Source of the DNA: an uncultured Rhodospirillales bacterium
GTDB taxonomy: Bacteria; Pseudomonadota; Alphaproteobacteria; Reyranellales; Reyranellaceae
NCBI GenBank assembly: GCA_902825855.1
Contig: CADECW010000052.1
Coordinates: forward strand, 12,645 to 47,789
Length of the DNA stretch: 35,145 bases
Reading direction: 5' to 3'
The notes below the pieces were generated by a model, which was not told the origin of the DNA, searched no databases, and worked only from the letters and a program-made list of their open reading frames with translations. Positions 29,303-35,145 of the stretch are shown one piece after another (positions within the stretch are counted from its first letter, which is position 1; every line of letters starts with the position of its first letter). Position numbers and translations under genes: made by a program.

Positions 29303-30354
29303 GCAAGACCAGTTCAGGCAACTTCTTCGAGGACTTCCGCGTCGGCCAGGAATTCCAGCACGCCACGCCGCGCACGCTGACCGAAGCCGATGCCGCGCTG
29401 AACGTCGGTCTTTACGGCTCCCGCTTCGCCATGAACTCGTCGGACGAGTTCGCGCGGTCGATCGGCCTGCCGCGCGCGCCGCTCGACGACCTGCTGGTGT
29501 TCCATGTCGTGATCGGCAAGACCGTGAACGACATCTCGCTCAACGCCGTGGCCAATCTCGGCTACGCCGAGTTCCGCTGGGGCGTGCCGGTCTTTCCTGG
29601 CGACACGGTCCAGGCGCGTTCGACTGTCCTGGGATTGCGCGAGAATTCCAACAAGGCAAGCGGCGTCGTCTGGGTGCGCTCGACCGGCACCAACCAGAAG
29701 GGCGAGATGGTGCTCGACTACGTGCGCTGGGTGATGGTGCACAAGCGCGATCCGCAGGCGGCCGTCGGTTCGCCCGTGGTGCCGAAGACCGCGCCGGCGG
29801 TCGCGCCGGCCGACCTGATCGTGCCCGCGGGACTAAAGCTCGCCGGCTACGACGACGTGATGGCAGGCTCTTCGTATCGCTGGGAAGACTACGAGCCCGG
29901 CGAGCGGATCGACCATGTGACCGGCATCACGCTCGAAGACTCCGACCACATGTTCTCGACGCGGCTCTATCAGAATACCGCGCGCGTCCATTTCGACGCC
30001 TTCGCCGGCAAGAACACGCGCTTCGGCCGCAGGCTCGCCTATGGCGGCCACGTCATCTCGCTGGCGCGCGCTCTTTCCTTCAACGGTCTCGCCAACGGCT
30101 TCCGCCTCGCTGCGATCAACGCCGGCAGCCATGTCGGCCCGACTTTTGGCGGCGACACGACCTATGCCTGGTCGGAGGTGCTGGAGAAGGCGGCACTGCC
30201 TGGTCGCACCGACCTGGGTGCATTGCGAATGCGTCTTATTGCGGCAAAGGACTGCCCCTGCGATTCCTTCCCGGGCAGGCTGCCCGACGGCAAGTATCAC
30301 CCGGCCGTCACGCTCGATCTCGACTACTGGCTCCTCATGCCCCGACGAGCGTGA
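29299..30354 (+). CDS. MaoC family hydratase, probable mesaconyl-CoA hydratase
   Basis: A 351-residue protein built of two hotdog domains (about residues 10-155 and 185-340), the size and layout of mesaconyl-CoA hydratase (beta-methylmalyl-CoA dehydratase) in the ethylmalonyl-CoA pathway. Visible family parts are FRVGQEFQHATPRTLTEADA, FGRRLAYGGHVISLARALSF and FGGDTTYAWSEVLEK. It would interconvert mesaconyl-CoA and beta-methylmalyl-CoA, the substrate of the lyase just upstream, to which it is coupled by ATGA overlap. A generic enoyl-CoA hydratase is possible. The sdh operon follows after 127 nt with its own promoter. Confidence 0.82.
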   Translation: MSKTSSGNFFEDFRVGQEFQHATPRTLTEADAALNVGLYGSRFAMNSSDEFARSIGLPRAPLDDLLVFHVVIGKTVNDISLNAVANLGYAEFRWGVPVFPGDTVQARSTVLGLRENSNKASGVVWVRSTGTNQKGEMVLDYVRWVMVHKRDPQAAVGSPVVPKTAPAVAPADLIVPAGLKLAGYDDVMAGSSYRWEDYEPGERIDHVTGITLEDSDHMFSTRLYQNTARVHFDAFAGKNTRFGRRLAYGGHVISLARALSFNGLANGFRLAAINAGSHVGPTFGGDTTYAWSEVLEKAALPGRTDLGALRMRLIAAKDCPCDSFPGRLPDGKYHPAVTLDLDYWLLMPRRA

Positions 30355-30417
30355 GCCTCCTCCCCGAAATTTCGCTGAGAAATCCGAGACTTAAGGCGCG
30401 TGCACCGGCGACTTCCG

Positions 30418-30445
30418 TTGACTTGAGGTGGTCTGGCGCTATTAA
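30418..30445 (+). promoter_or_regulatory. Sigma-70-like promoter of sdhCDAB
   Basis: TTGACT (30418-30423), 16 nt, TATTAA (30440-30445). Start near 30452, giving a leader of about 30 nt before the sdhC ATG at 30482. This is one of the best visual promoter matches in the window. Confidence 0.65.
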
Positions 30446-30481
30446 CGTCTAGCCGATGTCGGCAATAGGGGTTCTCGCGCG

Positions 30482-30880
30482 ATGAACGTCGCCAATCGGC
30501 CGGTGAATCGGCCGCTTTCTCCGCATTTGCAGGTCTACAAGTGGCAACTCACCTCCGTGATGTCGATCCTGCATCGCGTCACGGGCATGGCGCTCTCGGT
30601 CGGCGCTCTCTATCTCGTCATCTGGGTGGTGTTCGCTTCTGCCAGCCCCCGGACGTACGCCATGTTCCAGGGTTTCAACGTCTCGATCCTAGGTCGCATC
30701 TTCCTGGGCGGCTGGCTGTTTTGCGCCTTCTACCATCTGTTCAACGGCATCCGGCACCTGTTCTGGGACATGGGCTACGGCTTCGAGATCAAGGATGCCT
30801 ATCGCAGCGGCTGGATCGTCGTCGCCGCGTCGCTAGCCGCCACGATCGTCTCGTGGATCGTCGGCCTGGCGCTGGCGTGA
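30482..30880 (+). CDS. sdhC: Succinate dehydrogenase cytochrome b556 subunit
   Basis: A 132-residue membrane anchor of complex II with three hydrophobic helices. The signature RPLSPHLQVYK (10-20) and SILHRVTG (28-35) is intact. H85 in FYHLFNGIRHLFWD corresponds to the heme b ligand of E. coli SdhC (H84). With SdhD it holds the catalytic subunits at the inner membrane and forms the ubiquinone site. It is the first gene of sdhCDAB; the stop is 10 nt before sdhD. Confidence 0.96.
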   Translation: MNVANRPVNRPLSPHLQVYKWQLTSVMSILHRVTGMALSVGALYLVIWVVFASASPRTYAMFQGFNVSILGRIFLGGWLFCAFYHLFNGIRHLFWDMGYGFEIKDAYRSGWIVVAASLAATIVSWIVGLALA

Positions 30881-30890
30881 GGAGGGGCTG

Positions 30891-31277
30891 ATGGACAGCG
30901 ATCTTCGCACTCATCTCTCGCGCGCCCGCGGTCTCGGCTCGGCAAAGGAGGGCGTGCATCACTTCTGGGCGCAGCGCATCACCGCGCTGGCGCTGATCCC
31001 GCTGGTCGTTTGGTTTGCCGTCTCGCTGATCATGATGAGCGGCGCCGATTACACCGTCGTGCGCGCCTGGATCGGCTCGCCGGTGGTCATGGTGCTGCTG
31101 ATGCTGACCATCGTCATCGGCCTGCACCACGGCCAGCTCGGCATGCAGGTCGTGATCGAGGACTACGTCCACAACGACGGCATGAAGCTCGCGCTGATCG
31201 TCCTGATGCGATTCATTGCGGTGTTCTTCGGGCTGGCCGCCATCGTGGCCATCCTGCGTATCGGATTTGGAGGCTGA
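30891..31277 (+). CDS. sdhD: Succinate dehydrogenase hydrophobic anchor subunit
   Basis: A 128-residue second anchor of complex II with three membrane helices. [20 protein letters not shown] (21-40) opens the first helix. [18 protein letters not shown] (77-94) contains a histidine suited to heme b binding and the D91-Y92 pair matching the quinone-site Asp-Tyr of other SdhD proteins. GAGGAGGGG precedes the ATG. sdhA starts 2 nt after the stop codon. Confidence 0.95.
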   Translation: MDSDLRTHLSRARGLGSAKEGVHHFWAQRITALALIPLVVWFAVSLIMMSGADYTVVRAWIGSPVVMVLLMLTIVIGLHHGQLGMQVVIEDYVHNDGMKLALIVLMRFIAVFFGLAAIVAILRIGFGG

Positions 31278-31279
31278 GC

Positions 31280-33118
31280 ATGGCCGAGGTCGGCAAGAAC
31301 GAAGGCGGCGACGCGGGCACGCTCAATATCGGCGGCACGTCCTACACCGTCGTCGACCACGAGTACGACGTCGTCGTGGTGGGTGCGGGCGGCTCGGGAC
31401 TGCGCGCGACTTTCGGCATGGCCAACAAGGGGTTCAAGACCGCCTGCATCACCAAGGTGTTCCCGACCCGCAGCCACACCGTGGCGGCGCAGGGCGGCAT
31501 CTCGGCGGCGCTGGGCAACATGGGTCCTGACGACTGGCGCTGGCACATGTACGACACCGTCAAAGGGTCGGACTGGCTGGGCGACCAGGATGCCATCGAA
31601 TACATGTGTCGCGACGGCATCCCGGCGATCATCGAGCTGGAACATTTCGGCGTGCCGTTCAGCCGGACGCCCGAGGGCAAGATCTACCAGCGTCCGTTCG
31701 GCGGCATGACAACTGAGTACGGCAAGGGCATCGCGCATCGCACCTGCGCCGCCGCCGACCGTACCGGCCACGCCATCCTGCACACGCTCTACCAGCAGTC
31801 GCTCAGGAACCACGCCGAGTTCTTCATCGAGTTCTTCGCGCTCGACCTGATCATGGACGAGGGAGTGTGCCGCGGCGTCATGGCCTGGAACCTGGACGAC
31901 GGCACCATCCATCGCTTCCGCGCCCATAAGACCGTGTTGGCGACCGGCGGCTACGGCCGCGTCTACCAGACCGCGACCTCGGCGCATACCTGCACTGGCG
32001 ACGGGGGCGCCATGGCGCTGCGTGCCGGCCTGCCGCTGCAGGACCTCGAGTTCGTGCAGTTCCATCCCACCGGCATCTACGGCGCGGGTTGCCTGATCAC
32101 CGAGGGCGTGCGCGGCGAGGGCGGCTACGTCACCAACGGCAATGGCGAGCGCTTCATGGAGCGCTATGCGCCGTCGGCCAAGGACCTCGCCAGCCGCGAC
32201 GTCGTCAGCCGATCGATGACCATCGAGATCCGCGAGGGCCGCGGCTGCGGTGCCAACAAGGATTACATCGAGCTGCATGTCGAGCATCTCGACCCGAAGG
32301 TGATCCACGAGCGCCTGCCGGGCATTGCGGAGACGGCGCGCATCTTCGCCGGCGTCGACGTCACCCGCCAGCCGATCCCCATCCTGCCGACATGCCACTA
32401 CAACATGGGCGGCATCCCGGCGAACTTTCACTGCGATGCGATGACCGTTGTGAACGGCGATCCCAACTCCGTGGTGCCGGGTCTGATGGCGCTCGGCGAG
32501 GCGGCGTCGATCGGCGTACACGGCGCCAATCGGCTGGGCTCAAACTCGCTGCTCGAGCTGGTCGTGTTCGGCCGCTCGGCCGCCAACCGCGTCGCCGAGC
32601 AGTTGAAGCCCGGCGAGCCGCACAAGCAGATCAAGGACGCCGGCCAGGAGGCGATCGCCCGTCTCGACAGGGCGCGGCACGCCAAGGGCGGCACGCCGAC
32701 CGCCGAGCTGCGCGCGCTGATGCAGAAGACCATGCAGAACGACTGCGCGGTGTTCCGCACCACGCAGAGCCTGAAGGACGGCTGCGCCAACATGGACAAG
32801 GTGTTTGCCGGCAAGCAGGACATCCGGGTCAAGGACCGCTCGATGATCTGGAACTCCGACCTGATGGAGACGATGGAGTTCGAGAACCTGATCATGCAGG
32901 CGATGGGCACGATCTACTCGGCGGCCAATCGTCTGGAGAGCCGCGGTGCGCATGCCCACGAGGATCATCCCGAACGCGACGACAAGAACTGGTTGAAGCA
33001 CACGGTCGTGTGGGTCGACGAAAACACCGGCAAGACCCGCATCGACTACCGCCCGGTCAACCTGCAGCCGATGAGCAACGACGTTCAGTCGTTCCCGCCG
33101 AAGGCCCGCGTGTACTGA
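31280..33118 (+). CDS. sdhA: Succinate dehydrogenase flavoprotein subunit
   Basis: A 612-residue catalytic subunit that oxidises succinate to fumarate and passes electrons through FAD. GAGGSG (35-40) binds FAD, and H66 in [11 protein letters not shown] is the covalent FAD attachment residue. The substrate and FAD blocks [40 protein letters not shown] and [18 protein letters not shown] are complete. The ATG at 31280 follows TTGGAGGCTGAGC; the frame is open further upstream, but that part lies in sdhD. The N-terminal 20 residues ([10 protein letters not shown] region) are an extension over the E. coli protein. Confidence 0.97.
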   Translation: MAEVGKNEGGDAGTLNIGGTSYTVVDHEYDVVVVGAGGSGLRATFGMANKGFKTACITKVFPTRSHTVAAQGGISAALGNMGPDDWRWHMYDTVKGSDWLGDQDAIEYMCRDGIPAIIELEHFGVPFSRTPEGKIYQRPFGGMTTEYGKGIAHRTCAAADRTGHAILHTLYQQSLRNHAEFFIEFFALDLIMDEGVCRGVMAWNLDDGTIHRFRAHKTVLATGGYGRVYQTATSAHTCTGDGGAMALRAGLPLQDLEFVQFHPTGIYGAGCLITEGVRGEGGYVTNGNGERFMERYAPSAKDLASRDVVSRSMTIEIREGRGCGANKDYIELHVEHLDPKVIHERLPGIAETARIFAGVDVTRQPIPILPTCHYNMGGIPANFHCDAMTVVNGDPNSVVPGLMALGEAASIGVHGANRLGSNSLLELVVFGRSAANRVAEQLKPGEPHKQIKDAGQEAIARLDRARHAKGGTPTAELRALMQKTMQNDCAVFRTTQSLKDGCANMDKVFAGKQDIRVKDRSMIWNSDLMETMEFENLIMQAMGTIYSAANRLESRGAHAHEDHPERDDKNWLKHTVVWVDENTGKTRIDYRPVNLQPMSNDVQSFPPKARVY

Positions 33119-33127
33119 GAGGAAGCG

Positions 33128-33907
33128 ATGGCTGAGTTCGCATTGCCCGCCAATTCGAAGATCGGTACGGGCCAGACCTACAAGGCGCCCGGCGGCGCCA
33201 AGAACATCAGGATGTTCAAGGTCTATCGCTGGACGCCGGACGACGGCAAGAACCCGTCGATCGACACCTATGAAGTCGACATGGACACCTGCGGTCCGAT
33301 GGTTCTCGACGCGCTTATCAAGATCAAGAACGAGATGGACAGCTCGCTCACCTTCCGCCGCTCGTGCCGCGAGGGCGTGTGCGGCTCGTGCGCGATGAAC
33401 ATCGACGGCACCAACACGCTGGCCTGCACCAAGTACATCTCCGACGTGAAGGACGACATCAAGATCTACCCGCTGCCGCACATGCCGGTGGTCAAGGACC
33501 TGGTGCCCGACCTCAACGTGCCCTACGCCCAGCTCAGCTCGATCGAGCCGTGGCTGAAAACGTCGACCCAGCCGCCGACCCGCGAGCGCCTGCAGTCGCC
33601 GGAAGAGCGCGCCAAGCTCGACGGCTTGTGGGAGTGCATCCTGTGCTTCTGCTGCTCGACTTCGTGCCCCTCCTACTGGTGGAACGGCGAACGCTACCTC
33701 GGCCCGGCGATCCTGCTGCAGGCCTACCGCTGGCTGGCCGACAGCCGTGACGAGGCCGCGGGGGAGCGGCTCGACCAGCTGGAAGATCCGTTCCGGCTGT
33801 ATCGCTGCCATACTATCATGAACTGCACCAAGACCTGCCCCAAGCACTTGAACCCGGCGAAGGCGATCGCCGAGATCAAGAAGATGATGGTCGAACGTAC
33901 GATCTGA
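33128..33907 (+). CDS. sdhB: Succinate dehydrogenase iron-sulfur subunit
   Basis: A 259-residue subunit carrying three clusters from flavin to quinone. The [2Fe-2S] ligands are C80, C85, C88 and C100. The two ferredoxin-like motifs are [11 protein letters not shown] (170-180) and [13 protein letters not shown] (227-239), for the [4Fe-4S] and [3Fe-4S] clusters. A phenylalanine stands where many homologues have alanine (CILCxCC), with no likely effect. The ATG lies 9 nt after the sdhA stop and follows GAGAGGAAGCG. It ends the operon; a short CGGGC / GCCCG hairpin follows the stop. Confidence 0.97.
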   Translation: MAEFALPANSKIGTGQTYKAPGGAKNIRMFKVYRWTPDDGKNPSIDTYEVDMDTCGPMVLDALIKIKNEMDSSLTFRRSCREGVCGSCAMNIDGTNTLACTKYISDVKDDIKIYPLPHMPVVKDLVPDLNVPYAQLSSIEPWLKTSTQPPTRERLQSPEERAKLDGLWECILCFCCSTSCPSYWWNGERYLGPAILLQAYRWLADSRDEAAGERLDQLEDPFRLYRCHTIMNCTKTCPKHLNPAKAIAEIKKMMVERTI

Positions 33908-33970
33908 CGGGCGCGGTCTTTGCCCGCGTTCTTTGCTATGGTGCCCTGACCAATAACGAAGAGGTCAGGG

Positions 33971-34996
33971 ATGCTCGGCAAATTCATCGCGGCTGCCGCA
34001 CTCGGCGGCGCGGCTGCCCTCTTGTCTTTGCCGGCGTCGGCCGGGCAGACGTTCGATGCCGTCAAGGCCAAGGGCTTCGTGCAGTGCGCGGTCAATACCG
34101 GGCTGGCGGGCTTTTCGATGGCCGACAGCCAGGGCAAGTGGACGGGGCTCGACGTCGATCTCTGCAAAGCGTTGGCGGCCGCCATGTTCGGCGATGCTGA
34201 GAAGGTCAAGTTCACTCCGACTACGGCGCAGCAGCGCTTCGTCGCCCTGCAGTCGGGCGAGGTCGACGTCATAACCCGCAACGCCACGCAGACCCTGCTG
34301 CGCGACACCTCGCTCGGCTTCAATATCGCCGGCGTCAATTTCTATGATGGCCAGGGCTTCCTGGTGCCGGCCAAGAGCAATATCAAGAGCGCCAAGGAGC
34401 TGAACGGCGCAACGATCTGCGTGCAGCCCGGCACCACCACCGAGCTCAACCTCGCGGACTACTTCCGCAGACAGAAGATGAGCTTCAAGCCCGTGCTGAT
34501 CGAGAAGCTCGACGAGCTGCTGCAGGCTTACTCCGCCGGTCGTTGTGATGCCTACACGACCGACGCTTCCGGGCTCGCCGCCGTGCGCGTCGCCCAGCTT
34601 GCCGGCAAGGGCGAGCACGTCATCCTGCCCGAGCGCATCTCCAAGGAGCCGCTAGGCCCGATCGTTCGCCACGGCGACGACCAGTGGTTCGACCTGGTGA
34701 AGTGGGTGCTGATGGGGATGATCGAGGCCGAGGAGATGGGCATCACCTCCAAGAACGTCGACGAGATGCTGAAGAGCGACGATCCTTCCATCAAGCGCTT
34801 CCTGGGCGTCACGCCGAGCTTCGGCAAGGCGGTCGGCGTCGACGAGAAGTGGATGTACAACGTCATCAAACAGGTCGGGAACTACGGCGAAAGCTACGAC
34901 CGCAATGTCGGCACGGCTACGCCGCTCAAGCTCGAGCGTGGCCAGAATGCGCTGTGGACCAATGGCGGCCTGATGTACGCGATCCCCTTCCGCTGA
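33971..34996 (+). CDS. aapJ: General L-amino-acid ABC transporter substrate-binding protein (AapJ/BztA-like)
   Basis: A 341-residue periplasmic binding protein of family 3. The signal peptide covers residues 1-24 (ALGGAAALLSLPASA), and the mature part opens QTFDAVKAKGFVQCAVNTGL as in AapJ. GLDVDLCKALAAAMFGD, VDVITRNATQTLLRDTSLGF, GRCDAYTTDASGLAAVR and GYMIEAEEMGIT-like segments are typical. Members bind many L-amino acids for AapQMP permeases. The ATG at 33971 follows GAGG. The gene after it does not begin like aapQ, so this copy may be an orphan. The stop is followed by about 115 nt with a large palindrome. Confidence 0.9.
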   Translation: MLGKFIAAAALGGAAALLSLPASAGQTFDAVKAKGFVQCAVNTGLAGFSMADSQGKWTGLDVDLCKALAAAMFGDAEKVKFTPTTAQQRFVALQSGEVDVITRNATQTLLRDTSLGFNIAGVNFYDGQGFLVPAKSNIKSAKELNGATICVQPGTTTELNLADYFRRQKMSFKPVLIEKLDELLQAYSAGRCDAYTTDASGLAAVRVAQLAGKGEHVILPERISKEPLGPIVRHGDDQWFDLVKWVLMGMIEAEEMGITSKNVDEMLKSDDPSIKRFLGVTPSFGKAVGVDEKWMYNVIKQVGNYGESYDRNVGTATPLKLERGQNALWTNGGLMYAIPFR

Positions 34997-35049
34997 TCTG
35001 CTGCGCGGGTCGTCGCATTCGCGCGCACCGGGGATGCGTGTTGCAGGAG

Positions 35050-35079
35050 GCATGATGGGTCCATTTGGACCCATCATGC
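35050..35079. promoter_or_regulatory. Perfect 13-bp inverted repeat, operator or hairpin
   Basis: GCATGATGGGTCC (35050-35062) and GGACCCATCATGC (35067-35079) are exact reverse complements around a 4-nt ATTT centre. No T-run follows on either side, so a repressor-binding operator upstream of the gene at 35112 is at least as likely as a terminator for aapJ. An AGGAGG plus ATGATG also begins inside it (35045-35057) in frame with that gene. Confidence 0.55.
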
Positions 35080-35111
35080 TCTACCTTGGTGCGACACAGG
35101 AGGAACGTGAG

Positions 35112-35145
35112 ATGGAGCGGCGATTCGTCAAAGTCGAGAAGGGGC
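35112..35145 (+). CDS. Start of an unidentified gene cut by the window edge
   Basis: An ATG at 35112 is preceded at 8 nt by AGGAGG (35098-35103), an optimal ribosome site. Only eleven codons are visible (MERRFVKVEKG). The opening is reminiscent of crotonase-family enzymes, but this is too short to assign. It does not look like the N-terminus of an AapQ permease. An in-frame ATG at 35052, also with AGGAGG, would add 20 residues that include the palindrome. Confidence 0.55.
   Translation, partial: MERRFVKVEKG

Noticed and set aside
31163..33847. Long minus-strand frames across the sdh operon
   Set aside because: They are shadows of sdhA and sdhB, which have complete cofactor motifs.
1..35145. 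CRISPR array, prophage or integrative element
   Set aside because: No regularly spaced direct repeats, integrase, transposase or phage structural genes are present; all large frames are metabolic, transport or housekeeping genes.

Overview
The window is GC-rich, densely coding bacterial chromosome, most likely from an alphaproteobacterium of the Hyphomicrobiales/Rhodospirillales type. A Reyranella- or Bradyrhizobium-like host is a guess from gene content. The reasons are the hsp20-DUF1150 pair, the thioredoxin/CnoX-LON domain-Trm112-DUF971 block, a malyl-CoA lyase/MaoC pair directly upstream of sdhCDAB, tandem class III CoA-transferases, a Bug-type binding protein and an AapJ-like binding protein. 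No rRNA, tRNA, CRISPR array, prophage or transposase was found.

Layout. 1-2760: stress gene hsp20 with DUF1150 (minus strand, sigma-32-like promoter), divergent from a heparinase II/III family protein. 2761-10568: trpS and murJ (both minus) flank a plus-strand block of two very similar Tat-exported peptide-type solute-binding proteins and an AstE/AspA-type metallo-deacylase. Both binding-protein genes carry the same duplicated leader with a sigma-54-like promoter, and dispersed palindromic repeats lie beside them. 10569-10766: intergenic region with a repeat relic and a candidate structured small RNA ending in a clear intrinsic terminator. 10764-17059 (minus): FAD monooxygenase, DUF971, Trm112-like, LON-domain protein, CnoX-like thioredoxin-TPR protein, a secreted DUF255 thioredoxin-like protein, DUF962 and a VOC protein. 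17063-19476 (minus): two overlapping CaiB/BaiF CoA-transferases. 19582-21970 (plus): a sulfatase and a Bug-type binding protein. 22055-24581 (plus): asd and a TPR/GT9-like glycosyltransferase.

24565-28358 (minus) is a compact run pdxY - lysE-like exporter - radical SAM protein with a Cys-rich C-terminus - GT2 glycosyltransferase - DUF2064 glycosyltransferase. The last three genes overlap by 4 nt each. This is the best candidate for a poorly described biosynthetic system. 28424-33907 (plus): malyl-CoA lyase type enzyme and MaoC hydratase, translationally coupled, then the succinate dehydrogenase operon with a good sigma-70-type promoter. Together they would connect C4/C5 acyl-CoA and glyoxylate metabolism to the TCA cycle. 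33971-35145: an AapJ-like amino-acid binding protein without adjacent permease genes, a perfect 13-bp palindrome, and the start of another gene cut by the window edge.

All assignments come from reading motifs and gene order; no database search was done. Promoter calls are visual matches and are weaker than the gene calls.
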